NCBI RefSeq assembly: GCF_918698095.1
Contig: NZ_CAKKLY010000002.1
Span: forward strand, 186,001-250,000
Reading direction: 5' to 3'
DNA length: 64,000 bases
From: Arthrobacter sp. Bi83
Lineage (GTDB): Bacteria; Actinomycetota; Actinomycetes; Actinomycetales; Micrococcaceae
Shown: positions 9,601 through 17,602 of the stretch, in pieces
Position numbering within the stretch: position 1 is the stretch's first letter
How the letters are laid out: every line of letters starts with the position of its first letter
Position numbers and translations under genes: made by a program
Notes under the pieces: generated by a model
What the model saw: the letters and a program-made list of their open reading frames with translations, nothing else
Databases searched by the model: none
What the model was told of the DNA's origin: nothing

Positions 9601-10459
9601 CTCGGACAACCAGGCCAAGCTGTGGATCTACGACTCCCTGCTGTCCGAATACGCGGCCATGGGCTTCGAATACGGCTACTCGGTGGAGCGTCCGGATGCC
9701 CTGGTGCTCTGGGAAGCGCAGTTCGGCGACTTCGTCAACGGTGCGCAGACCATCATCGATGAATTCATCTCCTCCGCCGAACAGAAGTGGGGCCAGCGCT
9801 CGTCGCTCGTGCTGATGCTTCCGCACGGCTACGAGGGCCAGGGCCCGGACCACTCCTCCGCCCGCATCGAGCGGTTCCTGCTGATGTGTGCCGAGGAAAA
9901 CATGATCGTGGCCAATCCCACGACGGCGGCCTCGCACTTCCACCTGCTGCGCCGCCAGGCGTACAGCCGCCCGCGCAAGCCGCTCATCATCTTCACGCCG
10001 AAGCAGCTGCTGCGCCTCAAGGCTGCGGCTTCTGCCGTGGAAGACTTCACCACAGGCGGCTTCCGGCCGGTCATTGGTGAGCATGAGCAGCTGCAGGCGG
10101 ACGCCGTCGAACGCGTTCTCCTCGTCTCCGGCCGCCTCTACTACGATCTGCTGTCCACCCGGCAGAAGACGGGCGACACCTCGACGGCGATCGTCCGTGT
10201 GGAGCAGCTCTACCCGCTGCCGCAGGCGGAAATCGAAGCTGAACTGGCCAAGTACCCCAACGCCGAAGTGGTCTGGGCGCAGGACGAACCCGCGAACCAG
10301 GGCCCTTGGCCGTTCATGGGCCTGAACCTGCCGCAGGCACTGGACCGCCAGGTTCGCCTGATCTCGCGGCCGGCCTCGGCGTCCACGGCGGCGGGTTCCA
10401 TGAAGCGCCACGCCGCAGAGCAGGATTCCCTCCTCAAGCAGGCATTCGCCCGTAAGTAG
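6644..10459 (+). CDS. kgd: Multifunctional 2-oxoglutarate decarboxylase/dehydrogenase Kgd (E2-E1 fusion)
   Basis: A 1271-residue fused enzyme of the TCA cycle. The N-terminus (EEFGGNEWLVDELYERYQ) is the E1-docking segment. Next come an Ala/Pro-rich linker (about 50-165), an E2-type acyltransferase domain without a lipoyl domain ending near the catalytic motif TYDHRVIQGAGSGEF (about 358), and a full thiamine-diphosphate E1 with GMAHRGRLNVL (about 585), GDAAFAGQG (about 684) and HVNGDDPEAV. This architecture is typical of mycobacterial and corynebacterial Kgd/OdhA (about 1230 residues). I chose the GTG at 6644 with GGAAGAGG upstream. The long Ala/Pro linker accounts for its slightly greater length. 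It is normally inhibited by unphosphorylated GarA/OdhI through its FHA domain. Confidence 0.93.
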   Translation: MPEQPSHRLPEEFGGNEWLVDELYERYQQDKNTVDAKWWPLFESFDSGNGPSSNGAPGAASAPAHPATREMPVVAPPAPAKAPAAAAPAPQPPAAPPASSPAQAAPVKKAPATVARDGAKKTEAGTGAQPIPAQLPKNVKAPTAPEEDVVSVLRGPAKAIASNMVTSLEVPTATSVRAIPAKLLIDNRVVINSNLARARGGKVSFTHLIGYAVIRALSQFPSMNVYYDEVDGKPVAVQPAHVNFGIAIDMPKPDGTRLLMVPNIKKAETLNFSEFWHTYEDLIKRARSGKLTADDHAGTTVSLTNPGGIGTVHSVPRLSKGQAAIIGVGALDYPAEFQGASEKIIAHNAISKVLTLTSTYDHRVIQGAGSGEFLKLVHQLLLGAQDFYDEIFESLRIPYEPVRWSPDLQVDPSDQINKVARIQQLIHSYRVRGHLMADTDPLEYVQRKHPDLDVLTYGLTLWDLDREWPTGGFGGKPMLAFRDILGVLRDAYCRTTGIEYMHIQEPAERKWFQDQLEHPYSKPSREEQLRIVSKLNAAEAFETFLQTKFVGQKRFSLEGGESLIPLLDAIISDAADDGLDEVAIGMAHRGRLNVLTNIAGKTYAQVFREFEGTQDPRSVQGSGDVKYHLGTEGTFTSDSGNETKVYLAANPSHLEAVDSVLEGIVRAKQDRLDQGEAFPVLPIMVHGDAAFAGQGVVAETLNLSQLRGYRTGGTIHVVVNNQVGFTTAPSSSRSSTYSTDVAKMIQAPVFHVNGDDPEAVVRIGQLAYEFRQKFHKDVVIDMVCYRRRGHNEGDDPSMTQPLMYNLIEAKRSVRKLYTESLIGRGDITEDEAEQLLRDYQERLERVFAETHAAQTSPIPIITADSAAVSDIERPQAQQSDFGTNAPASTAVSADTLARIGKAHVEIPEGFTVHAKLKQLLEKREQMSREGGIDWGFGEIAAFGSLIMEGVPVRLAGQDSRRGTFVQRHAVFHDRANGNEWLPLGNLSDNQAKLWIYDSLLSEYAAMGFEYGYSVERPDALVLWEAQFGDFVNGAQTIIDEFISSAEQKWGQRSSLVLMLPHGYEGQGPDHSSARIERFLLMCAEENMIVANPTTAASHFHLLRRQAYSRPRKPLIIFTPKQLLRLKAAASAVEDFTTGGFRPVIGEHEQLQADAVERVLLVSGRLYYDLLSTRQKTGDTSTAIVRVEQLYPLPQAEIEAELAKYPNAEVVWAQDEPANQGPWPFMGLNLPQALDRQVRLISRPASASTAAGSMKRHAAEQDSLLKQAFARK

Positions 10460-10467
10460 CAGAGCAG

Positions 10468-10508
10468 CTGCCCGGCCGGACGGTGACATACCGATTCCAG
10501 CCGGGCAG
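10468..10508 (+). terminator. kgd terminator
   Basis: Arms CTGCCCGGC and GCCGGGCAG pair across a 23-nt loop that itself holds a CGGT/ACCG mini-stem. The hairpin is followed by TTCTGTTT and starts 9 bp after the kgd stop. Confidence 0.65.
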
Positions 10509-10632
10509 TTCTGTTTAATCGGCGTGAGTTAATGGACACAGCCAGTAACGCCGGCACAGTCTCCGGATTGGGCCGCCGTGCAGTACAGTCCAGCACTCAG
10601 GGCACGCCCTCAAAATAAGTGAAGAGGTAGTA

Positions 10633-11232
10633 GTGGAAGACAGGAAGCTGCGTATTGCGGCGGTTGGAGATGAACTGCTGGCCGGGCTCGGAGACCCTCG
10701 GGCGCTGGGCTGGCTGGGCCGTGTCCTGGCCCGCACTCCGCAGGACGGCATGACGCTTGAAAGCTACGCCCTTCCCTGCCCCCAGGAGGGCACCGAAGGC
10801 CTTGCCGCCCGCTGGCTCGAGGAAGCCGGCCGTCGGTTCAGTGACGGGCACGATAACCGGCTCGTGATCGGCCTCTCGGGTCGTGACGTTGAATTCGGGC
10901 TGTCGACCGCCCGGAGCAGGCTCAACCTCGCCAACATTCTTGACTCAGCCACTCAGAAGAGGCTTGAGGTATTTGTCGTGGGACCGCCCCCCACGCTCGA
11001 CCCGGCGCAGAACGGCCGTCTCGGTGAGCTGAACACCGCGTTTGCCGATGTCACCACGCGTCGCAAGCACCTCTATGTGGACACGTTTTCACCCTTGCTC
11101 AACCACGAGCAGTGGCGCCAGGACCTCGCAGCCAATGGGGGCACTCCGGGCCAGGCCGGCTACGGACTGATGGCCTGGCTAGTTCTCCACCGCGGCTGGT
11201 TCCAGTGGCTGGGAATGGACGCTCCCGAGTAA
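10633..11232 (+). CDS. SGNH/GDSL-fold protein with degenerate catalytic motifs
   Basis: A 199-residue protein with the layout of an SGNH hydrolase: block I VGDELLAGLGDPRALGW, a central LVIGLSGRDVEFG block and a C-terminal GYGLMAWLVL. It is normally annotated as a GDSL esterase/lipase. However, the nucleophile position of the GDSL motif reads GDE, the Gly-Asn-Asp block reads GRD, and the DxxH motif before the last helix reads as GTPGQAG without His. The key residues therefore appear absent and it may be non-catalytic. It starts at a GTG with GAAGAGG 5 nt upstream. No signal peptide is seen, so it is probably cytoplasmic. Confidence 0.65.
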   Translation: MEDRKLRIAAVGDELLAGLGDPRALGWLGRVLARTPQDGMTLESYALPCPQEGTEGLAARWLEEAGRRFSDGHDNRLVIGLSGRDVEFGLSTARSRLNLANILDSATQKRLEVFVVGPPPTLDPAQNGRLGELNTAFADVTTRRKHLYVDTFSPLLNHEQWRQDLAANGGTPGQAGYGLMAWLVLHRGWFQWLGMDAPE

Positions 11233-11243
11233 CCGAAACCACT

Positions 11244-11309
11244 CGCGATATATCTTGATCTTCCGGCAGTTGCGATATATCGTGATTTTACAGTCACGAT
11301 ATATCGCAA
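11244..11309. promoter_or_regulatory. Three-box GATATATC operator upstream of the DUF4097-padR pair
   Basis: Three copies of GATATATC (11247-11254, 11274-11281, 11298-11305) lie just before the DUF4097 gene. Boxes two and three form an exact inverted repeat: TTGCGATATATCGTGA at 11270-11285 and TCACGATATATCGCAA at 11294-11309, with an 8-nt spacer. The core CGATATATCG is itself palindromic. PadR-type repressors typically bind short AT-rich dyads, so the downstream padR gene is the obvious candidate and would autoregulate the operon. Confidence 0.7.
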
Positions 11310-11320
11310 CCGGAGGAATC

Positions 11321-12148
11321 ATGACAGAGAAATCGTGGACCGTCACCGGTCCGCAGACCATCGACGTCGACGGCGTCTCATCGCTAAGGCTCGGCATTGT
11401 CCGCGGTCGGTTCGACATCGTGACCCACGACGAGGACGTGGCCAGGATCGAGGTCTCGGAGGTCCACGGCGACCCGCTGGCTGTCACGGTGGTAGGCGGA
11501 CGGCTGGAGGTCAGGCACCAGCTGCACGGCCCCCAGGGCTGGTTCAAGAACCTCATGGGTTCGGTCAACAACAGCAGCAACAACTCGGCGGTGATCAGCA
11601 TTGCCGTACCGGCCGGCGTCGACGTTGAAGCGGGAACCGTCAGCGGCGACGGACTCGTCTCAGGAATCACCGGGCACACCAGGCTCAACACCGTATCCGG
11701 CTCCGTCATGTCGGACAGGACGTCGGGTGATCTCCATGTAAATACCGTCAGCGGCGAGGTCATCGCCAGGAACCACAGTGGCGTACTGACGGCAAAAAGT
11801 GTCTCTGGCGAGGTCACGGCGTCGGGCAAATTCAGCAACATCCGCGCCAACACCGTCAGCGGCGACCTGAGCTTTGACCTTCAGGGCTTCACCCACGACT
11901 TCGGAGCCAACTCGGTTTCCGGCGACGTGACCATCAGGCTCCCCCACGACGTGGGCGTGGACATAGTAGCCAATACTGCCAGCGGCGCTGTGGTGATCGA
12001 TGACCAGAGATACGCCCAGCCCGGCGGCAGGGTGCAAACCATTGCAGGCCCGGACGCCAAGCTGACGCTGGTCCGGACCAATTCACTGTCGGGCAAGACG
12101 TCCATCTTCCACAGCCAGGCCCCCGCGGACGTCGGAACGGGCCTCTGA
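11321..12148 (+). CDS. DUF4097-family beta-repeat protein
   Basis: A 275-residue protein made largely of repeats built around (N/T/S)-(T/S)-(V/A)-SG-(D/E/S), for example AGTVSGDGLVSG, LNTVSGSV, VNTVSGEV, AKSVSGEV, ANTVSGDL, ANSVSGDV and ANTASGAV, spaced about 19-22 residues apart. This is the DUF4097 (putative adhesin-like, beta-helical) pattern. There is no signal peptide or membrane segment, so a cytoplasmic location is likely. The ATG at 11321 has CGGAGGA 4 nt upstream. The next gene, a PadR regulator, overlaps it by one base. DUF4097 proteins are often encoded beside PadR regulators or envelope-stress regulators; the molecular function is unknown. Confidence 0.75.
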   Translation: MTEKSWTVTGPQTIDVDGVSSLRLGIVRGRFDIVTHDEDVARIEVSEVHGDPLAVTVVGGRLEVRHQLHGPQGWFKNLMGSVNNSSNNSAVISIAVPAGVDVEAGTVSGDGLVSGITGHTRLNTVSGSVMSDRTSGDLHVNTVSGEVIARNHSGVLTAKSVSGEVTASGKFSNIRANTVSGDLSFDLQGFTHDFGANSVSGDVTIRLPHDVGVDIVANTASGAVVIDDQRYAQPGGRVQTIAGPDAKLTLVRTNSLSGKTSIFHSQAPADVGTGL

Positions 12149-12762
12149 TGCCTCCGGTCTTCGCCCACGGCGCGCTCCGCCTCTACCTGCTGGCGCTCCT
12201 CGAGTCTGGCCCCAAACACGGCTACGAACTGATCAAGGCGTTGAGCGAACGGTTCGGCGGCACGTACTCCCCCAGCGCCGGCACCATCTATCCGCGGCTT
12301 GGCAAACTGGAAGAAGAGGGTCTGGTGGCCACCGAATCGGAGGGCCGGCGCACCAATTACCGCATCACCGACGCCGGCCTGGCCGAGCTGAACGGCCGCA
12401 GGGATGAGCTCGCCGGCGTGGAGAACGACATTTCGGCTTCCGTGCGCCGGCTGGCTGACGACCTCCGCGCGGACATCCGGAGCAACATGCGGGGACTCCG
12501 GGCCGACCTCGCGGCCACGGCGGAAGCCGCACGGTTTGCTGCCACGTCAGGCGACTATCGCGGCTCCTCGTCCCGGTCCTCCCCTGACGCGCAACGCATG
12601 CTCAAGGAAGCCGAGATGCTGCTCCAGGCTTTCCGGGACGATCTGCGGGTGGAGCTCCGCACCCGGGCGGGCGCACATCCCATCACCCCCGTCACAGTGG
12701 AGACTGTAAGGACAGTCCTTGAGCAGGCGCGCATTTCGATCAGGAATTCACTAAAGGCCTAA
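12148..12762 (+). CDS. PadR-family transcriptional regulator
   Basis: A 204-residue repressor of the PadR family. The N-terminal winged helix is clear: LRLYLLALLESGPKHGYELIKAL, then YSPSAGTIYPRLGKLEEEGLV and the wing residues ESEGRRTNYRITDAG. The C-terminal half is a long, charged, probably coiled-coil dimerisation region. The start ATG overlaps the stop of the DUF4097 gene (TGATG), so the two are co-expressed. The GATATATC boxes upstream of the pair are the likely autoregulatory operator. The inducer is unknown. Confidence 0.85.
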   Translation: MPPVFAHGALRLYLLALLESGPKHGYELIKALSERFGGTYSPSAGTIYPRLGKLEEEGLVATESEGRRTNYRITDAGLAELNGRRDELAGVENDISASVRRLADDLRADIRSNMRGLRADLAATAEAARFAATSGDYRGSSSRSSPDAQRMLKEAEMLLQAFRDDLRVELRTRAGAHPITPVTVETVRTVLEQARISIRNSLKA

Positions 12763-12872
12763 GCCGTGAAGACTCCCCAATGTGCCGCCAATGGCGCCGG
12801 TTCGCGGCCTGTCCCGTGATGTGGGAGACTTGAGGGCAGCTCTTTTGAGTACCGATATTAAGGAGGCCAGCT

Positions 12873-12947
12873 ATGAGCAAACGTGCACGTAAACGTCGTG
12901 ACCGTAAGCGTGGCGGCGCTAACCACGGGAAGCGCCCCAACACCTAA
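12873..12947 (+). CDS. 50S ribosomal protein bL37 (24 residues)
   Basis: A 24-codon gene that starts MSKRARKRRDRKRGG and ends ANHGKRPNT. It matches in length and pattern (KR-RKKRDRK...ANHGKRPN-) the actinobacterial bL37 protein seen in mycobacterial ribosome structures. An excellent AAGGAGG site lies 6-12 nt before the ATG, and a strong terminator follows 25 bp after the stop. Nearly half its residues are Arg/Lys, as expected for an rRNA-binding extension-type protein. Such small genes are easily missed by automatic annotation. Confidence 0.85.
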   Translation: MSKRARKRRDRKRGGANHGKRPNT

Positions 12948-12972
12948 GCCACGGCTTGAACCGAAGCTTAAA

Positions 12973-13010
12973 CGAAGTGCCCCGGAACCTGTCGGTTCCG
13001 GGGCACTTCG
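12973..13010. terminator. Strong bidirectional terminator between bL37 and rsrA
   Basis: A perfect 16-bp stem (CGAAGTGCCCCGGAAC with GTTCCGGGGCACTTCG) with a 6-nt loop sits between two convergent genes. It is followed by CTTTG on the + strand and by TTTAAG on the - strand. Confidence 0.85.
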
Positions 13011-13025
13011 CTTTGGTGGCCGGCG

Positions 13026-13286
13026 TCAGGCGTCCACTGGCCGGATGCTGTGGATTCTGTCCAGGATTGCGTTCTTGAGGTTTTCCGGAGCGGCTTCCGT
13101 GCAGGACCGCTTGACCATGTTGCGGATGACGCACTCGAGGTCATACTGCTGCGTGCATTCCGGGCACTCGTCCAGGTGATGTTTGATCTCCGCAATATCA
13201 CTGCGGGTCAGGGCACCATCCAGATACTCGTAGATACGTTGCATCCGGGCGTCGTCGCAATCGCCCAATCCCTGGCAGTCGCTCAT
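13026..13286 (-). CDS. rsrA: Zinc-binding anti-sigma factor (RsrA/RshA type, mycothiol system)
   Basis: An 86-residue ZAS-domain anti-sigma factor. The zinc/redox motif is [12 protein letters not shown] (HxxxCxxC) around residues 36-47, preceded by IYEYLDGAL. In this family oxidation of the cysteines releases zinc and the partner sigma factor, giving a thiol-stress switch. The gene overlaps the sigma gene by 4 bp (ATGA), so the two proteins are translationally coupled in about equal amounts. The extra Cys pair near the N-terminus ([10 protein letters not shown]) is noted; its role is unknown. Confidence 0.9.
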   Translation of the reverse strand: MSDCQGLGDCDDARMQRIYEYLDGALTRSDIAEIKHHLDECPECTQQYDLECVIRNMVKRSCTEAAPENLKNAILDRIHSIRPVDA

Positions 13287-14023
13287 TTCCTGTTCTCCTG
13301 TTTGTTGCTTTCCGCTGCTGCGTTGGGTTCAGCAGCCTTGAATCCCCGTTCAGCGGCGTAATCCGCGAGCATGTCCCGCAGCATCTTTCGGCCGCGGTGA
13401 AGCCGGGACATGACGGTGCCGATGGGGGTGTTCATGATGTCTGAAATTTCTTTGTATGCGAAGCCTTCGACGTCGGCGAAGTAGACAGCCAGCCGGAATT
13501 CCTCCGGAATCGCCTGCAGCGCGCGCTTGACGTCCGAATCCGGCAGGTGGTCGAGGGCCTCTGCCTCCGCCGAACGGAGCCCGCTGGACGTATGCGACTC
13601 AGCCCTGGCGAGCTGCCAGTCCTCGATGGTGTCCGAGTTGGACTGCAGCGGCTCACGCTGCCGCTTCCGATAGAGATTGATGTAGGTGTTCGTCAGGATC
13701 CGGTACAGCCAGGCCTTCAGGTTGGTCCCTGGCTTGTACTGATGGAATGCCGAAAACGCCTTGGTGTAGGCCTCCTGGACGAGATCCTCCGCGTCCGACG
13801 GGTTCCGGGCCATGCGCATTGCGGCCGAGTACAACTGGTCCACGTACTGCATGGCGTCGCGCTCAAACCGGGCCCGCCGCGCCTCCGGACTTTCAGTGGC
13901 GACGTCGATTTCCTCCGCCAGCTCCCCGGCCTGCGGCGCGCTGATCTCCGGCGCGCTGATGTCGTCGGCGGCGTTCCCTGCGTCCTCTTGCGTGGCCTCT
14001 AGGGCCGGATCCACGGTGCTCAT
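13283..14023 (-). CDS. sigH: ECF sigma factor of the SigH/SigR family
   Basis: A group 4 sigma factor, 246 residues from the ATG at 14023. Region 2 is [29 protein letters not shown] and following; region 4 contains [25 protein letters not shown] and [16 protein letters not shown] (positions given as motifs). It directs the thiol-oxidative and heat stress regulon in actinobacteria. The open frame continues upstream without stop. An in-frame GTG at 14161 would add 46 residues, reminiscent of the unstable longer SigR' isoform of Streptomyces. A SigH-type promoter is found far upstream (14395-14420). The ATG start is the conservative choice. Confidence 0.88.
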   Translation of the reverse strand: MSTVDPALEATQEDAGNAADDISAPEISAPQAGELAEEIDVATESPEARRARFERDAMQYVDQLYSAAMRMARNPSDAEDLVQEAYTKAFSAFHQYKPGTNLKAWLYRILTNTYINLYRKRQREPLQSNSDTIEDWQLARAESHTSSGLRSAEAEALDHLPDSDVKRALQAIPEEFRLAVYFADVEGFAYKEISDIMNTPIGTVMSRLHRGRKMLRDMLADYAAERGFKAAEPNAAAESNKQENRK

Positions 14024-14394
14024 TGCCTTCAAGTCTACTGTCACCCGCGGAACTGCCCTTGGGCCAGGGTTGGCGCCATAGGGAAGTTCGGCGGACTCCT
14101 CCAGCGGCACGTCAAATGCCGACACGTCAATAGGTCCCCGCAGCTCTACAGCGTCTTTCACCAAAGTCAAAGCTCCATCTCCACTCCACTTTCCCGCATG
14201 TCGGGCACTCGACACCCCGGGTGCTCCGTGCGCCCCAGGCCGCCAAAGCCCTGTCCGGCGGCACGTCTCCCGCGGACCGGTCCCTTGCGCAGGCTTCTGC
14301 GGCAAAAGGCCGTCCGGGACGCCGCCCAACCATGTTTCGATGCCGGCAACGGTCCAGGACTGCTGTCCCGGGGTGTTCCGGATCTGCAGTGCAC

Positions 14395-14420
14395 AACGAC
14401 GCCAAGCGGGCAAATATTCC
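14395..14420 (-). promoter_or_regulatory. SigH/SigR-type promoter driving sigH (autoregulation)
   Basis: On the - strand GGAATA (14415-14420) is followed after 16 bp by CGTT (14395-14398). This matches the known SigH/SigR promoter pattern GGAAT(A)-N16-18-(c)GTT. Transcription would begin near 14388, about 365 nt before the ATG chosen for sigH, leaving a long leader or room for an N-terminally extended protein. Confidence 0.65.
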
Positions 14421-14487
14421 GCAAAAGTGCAAGACTAGAACCGACTCCGCCGCAGTCACCGCGGCTCGTCCATCCAGGAGGAAATTC

Positions 14488-15036
14488 ATGTCCTTTGTCC
14501 GTTTTCTCGCCCGGCCGATGCTGGCTTCAAGTTTCGTCCTCGCCGGCGTGGACAAGCTCAGGAATGCGGACGACACTGTGGAACAGTTGTCCCCCCTCCT
14601 GCGCCGCGCCGCGGAAACACTTCCGTTCCAGACCAACGAGAAGGTCCTGGCCCGGGTGATCGGCGGAACCCAGGTGGGCGCCGGCGTCCTGTTCGCCGTC
14701 GGCAAGTTCGCGCGGTTGTCCGCTACCCTCCTGGCCATCATCTCAGCGCTGAACGCGTTCGTTGAATGGCGCAGTGCGGACATCAGCAGCAAGGAAGGCC
14801 GGGACGCCCGCCGCAACCAGCTGCTCAAGAACGTCACCCTTACCGGTGGCGTGCTGCTGGCCTCCGTTGATACCGCGGGCAAGCCTAGCCTTGCCTGGCG
14901 CGCGGAGCACCTCGCAGCTGACGCCCGGAAAACGGCAAGCCACCTCGCCGCGGACGCCCGCAAGACCACCGGAAAGAAGCTGCACAAGGCCGACAAGGCA
15001 GTCCGCAAGGCCGTAGACCACGCGGTAGGGGCATAG
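14488..15036 (+). CDS. DoxX-family membrane protein
   Basis: A 182-residue DoxX-like protein with about four hydrophobic helices. The start MSFVRFLARPMLASSFVLAGVDKLRN is characteristic, as is the GGTQVGAGVLFAVGKFARLSA stretch. The C-terminal 50 residues are soluble and basic, with the duplicated motif HLAADARKT. A very good AGGAGGAAATTC site precedes the ATG. It is divergent from sigH and 6 bp ahead of aroA, so it may be co-transcribed with aroA. DoxX proteins have been linked to thiol and oxidative stress responses in mycobacteria, which fits the sigH neighbourhood; that link is inference here. Confidence 0.78.
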   Translation: MSFVRFLARPMLASSFVLAGVDKLRNADDTVEQLSPLLRRAAETLPFQTNEKVLARVIGGTQVGAGVLFAVGKFARLSATLLAIISALNAFVEWRSADISSKEGRDARRNQLLKNVTLTGGVLLASVDTAGKPSLAWRAEHLAADARKTASHLAADARKTTGKKLHKADKAVRKAVDHAVGA

Positions 15037-15042
15037 GCTCGA

Positions 15043-16437
15043 ATGACAGGATCCATCACGGACGCGCCCGCTGACCACACCGGCGCCGCTCCGCACTGGC
15101 CCGCGCCGTTTGCGGAGCAGCCGGTGGACGCCACCGTGCGCGTCCCCGGTTCGAAGTCACTGACCAACAGGTATCTCGTGCTTGCGGCGCTGGCCGACGG
15201 GCCCTCCCGCCTGCGTGCCCCGCTGCACTCCCGGGATTCCGCGCTGATGATCGGTGCGCTCCGGCAACTCGGCGCCGACGTCCGCGAGGTGCCGGGCGAC
15301 AGTACCTTCGGCCCCGACCTCGAGGTGACGCCCATCCCGTCCGGTTCCGGCGCCCTGGACGTCGCCATCGACTGCGGCCTGGCCGGCACTGTCATGCGTT
15401 TCGTTCCGCCTCTGGCAGCCCTGCGCCACGGTGTCGCTGTGTTCGACGGCGACCCGCACGCCCGGGAGCGGCCGATGGGAACCATCATCGAGGCGCTGGC
15501 GGCCCTCGGCGTCACCGTTCGCGGCGACGCCGGCGGGACACCCTCTTCCCTGCCTTTCCGCGTTGACGGGACGGGAGAGGTCCGCGGCGGCCATCTCGTC
15601 ATCGACGCGAGCGCGTCATCCCAGTTTGTCTCCGCGCTGCTGCTCGTCGGCGCACGCTTCACCGAAGGCCTGCACCTCGAACACTCCGGAGACCCTGTCC
15701 CAAGCCTTGACCACATCAACATGACCGTGGCCGTGCTGCGCGGCGTGGGTGTGGAAGTGGACAACTCCACTCCGAACCACTGGATCGTCAGCCCCGGGCC
15801 GATCCGTGCCTTTGATGAGAAAATCGAACAGGACCTGTCCAACGCCGGGCCGTTCCTGGCCGCGGCCCTCGCCTCGGGCGGCACTGTGCGGATCCCGGAC
15901 TGGCCCGAACACACCACTCAGGTGGGCGATCTTTGGCGGAGCATCCTGACGGATATGGGCGCGGCCGTGACACTGCAGGACGGAACGCTGACCGTCACCG
16001 GAGGCAGCGAGATCACGGGCGCCGACTTCGCGGAAACGAGCGAACTGGCCCCCACTGTCGCGGCGCTCTGCGCCCTCGCCACCGGCCCGTCACGGCTTAG
16101 CGGCATCGCACACCTCCGCGGGCACGAGACAGACCGCCTCGCCGCACTCGTCACGGAAATCAACCGGCTGGGCGGAGACGCCGAAGAGACGGGCGACGGG
16201 CTGATCATCCGGCCCGCAAAGCTCCATGGCGGTGTGGTCCGCAGCTACGCTGACCACCGGATGGCCACTGCAGGCGCCATCCTCGGACTGGCCGTGAAGG
16301 GCGTCGAAGTCCAGGACATCAGCACAACGGCCAAGACCATGCCGGACTTCCCGCAGCTGTGGGCGGACATGCTCACACAGCGGACCGGCCGCACCCAGAG
16401 GAACAACGCAGGGACCAGCGGTGGCACGCAGCACTGA
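15043..16437 (+). CDS. aroA: 3-phosphoshikimate 1-carboxyvinyltransferase (EPSP synthase)
   Basis: A 464-residue EPSP synthase that condenses shikimate-3-phosphate with PEP in the aromatic amino acid pathway. Motifs in order: [20 protein letters not shown] (about 34-53), [39 protein letters not shown]-rich [11 protein letters not shown], and [15 protein letters not shown]. The N-terminal extension of about 30 residues before the PGSKS motif is slightly longer than usual, and the 12 residues after the last domain are variable. The rsgA gene starts inside its last 17 bp. Confidence 0.93.
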   Translation: MTGSITDAPADHTGAAPHWPAPFAEQPVDATVRVPGSKSLTNRYLVLAALADGPSRLRAPLHSRDSALMIGALRQLGADVREVPGDSTFGPDLEVTPIPSGSGALDVAIDCGLAGTVMRFVPPLAALRHGVAVFDGDPHARERPMGTIIEALAALGVTVRGDAGGTPSSLPFRVDGTGEVRGGHLVIDASASSQFVSALLLVGARFTEGLHLEHSGDPVPSLDHINMTVAVLRGVGVEVDNSTPNHWIVSPGPIRAFDEKIEQDLSNAGPFLAAALASGGTVRIPDWPEHTTQVGDLWRSILTDMGAAVTLQDGTLTVTGGSEITGADFAETSELAPTVAALCALATGPSRLSGIAHLRGHETDRLAALVTEINRLGGDAEETGDGLIIRPAKLHGGVVRSYADHRMATAGAILGLAVKGVEVQDISTTAKTMPDFPQLWADMLTQRTGRTQRNNAGTSGGTQH

Positions 16438-17536
16438 GTCCTGGGACGAATCCGACGTCCGGATCCGCCCGAACAAGAAGGGCTCCCGTCCGCGCACCAA
16501 AGACCGTCCCAGCCATGACGATGCCGTCACCGGACGCATCATCACCGTTGACCGTGGCCGGTATACGGCAGTGGTGGGTGAGGACTCCGGCGACGAGCGG
16601 ACGATCATCGCTGCCCGGGCCCGCGAGCTCCGCCGCTCCCCCGTGGTGGCCGGCGACTTCGTATCCCTCGTGGGTGACGTGTCAGGTGCTCCGGACACGC
16701 TCGCCCGGCTCGTAAAGATCCAGGCCCGGAAAACGCTCCTGCGCCGGAGCGCGGACGACACTGACCCGATTGAACGCGCCGTGGTGGCCAATGCGGACCA
16801 GCTGGTCGTCGTGGTGGCTGCCGCCAATCCGGAGCCCCGCACCGGTTTCATCGACCGCGCGCTGGTGGCCGCCTACGACGCCGGCATCGAGCCGCTGCTG
16901 CTCGTGACGAAGGCAGACGTCAAGGACCCCACCGAGCTGCTGGACAACTACCGCCATCTCGACTTCCCCGTCATCATTAGCCGCACAGCGGACTCTGCGG
17001 CGTCGGGCATCGACGCCCGCTCCGATGATGGCTTGTCCGCACGCCTCGACCTTGACGCCGTCTCCCAGCTGCGCGCCCACCTGGACGGCAAGGTGACTGT
17101 CATGCTGGGCCACTCCGGCGTCGGCAAGTCCACCATGGTGAATGCATTGACCGGCGCGGAGCGGGCAACCGGCGGCGTTAACGCCGTCACGGGACGCGGC
17201 CGGCACACGTCGTCGTCGGCCCTCGCGCTCAAGCTCGCGGACGCGCCCACCGGGAGCTGGATCATCGACACCCCGGGGATCCGCTCGTTTGGCCTCGCGC
17301 ATGTGGACCCGGACCGAATCCTGCATTCCTTCCCTGACCTGGAGCCCGGCACCGAAGCCTGCGAACGCGGCTGCAAGCACGATGCAACCGCCGTCAACTG
17401 CGGCGTGGATGCCTGGGTGGAAGCCGGCCACGCAGGCCCTTCCGGGCCTGCGAGGCTAGCGTCCCTGCGCCGCCTGCTGGGCACCGATCCGCGCATGGAG
17501 GCCCAGGAAGCCAAGGAACTGGGAAGCGTCAGCTAG
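16421..17536 (+). CDS. rsgA: Ribosome small-subunit-dependent GTPase A
   Basis: A 371-residue circularly permuted GTPase that helps 30S subunit maturation. An OB fold comes first (about 38-100), then G4 as TKAD, then G1 as GHSGVGKST (about 229-237) and G3 as DTPG, followed by a C-terminal zinc motif [16 protein letters not shown]. The GTG start lies inside aroA in another frame, so the genes overlap by 17 bp; this is the usual arrangement in Micrococcaceae-type genomes and fits translational coupling. The N-terminal 40 residues are basic and disordered-looking. Confidence 0.9.
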   Translation: MARSTESWDESDVRIRPNKKGSRPRTKDRPSHDDAVTGRIITVDRGRYTAVVGEDSGDERTIIAARARELRRSPVVAGDFVSLVGDVSGAPDTLARLVKIQARKTLLRRSADDTDPIERAVVANADQLVVVVAAANPEPRTGFIDRALVAAYDAGIEPLLLVTKADVKDPTELLDNYRHLDFPVIISRTADSAASGIDARSDDGLSARLDLDAVSQLRAHLDGKVTVMLGHSGVGKSTMVNALTGAERATGGVNAVTGRGRHTSSSALALKLADAPTGSWIIDTPGIRSFGLAHVDPDRILHSFPDLEPGTEACERGCKHDATAVNCGVDAWVEAGHAGPSGPARLASLRRLLGTDPRMEAQEAKELGSVS

Positions 17537-17590
17537 TCTCCCCGGCGGCTCCGGCATGCGGACATCCCCGCCCCGCCGGTCCTTTGACGG

Positions 17591-17596
17591 TAGTTT
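17591..17596 (+). promoter_or_regulatory. -10 element of a probably leaderless hisN transcript
   Basis: TAGTTT lies 6 nt before the hisN ATG, and no Shine-Dalgarno sequence is present. In actinobacteria this spacing indicates transcription starting at the A of the start codon. Confidence 0.5.
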
Positions 17597-17602
17597 GGAA
17601 CC

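Noticed and set aside
14127-15917. Long open frame antisense to aroA and the DoxX gene
   Set aside because: A Ser/Arg/Thr/Ala-rich shadow of aroA codons; no recognisable motif.
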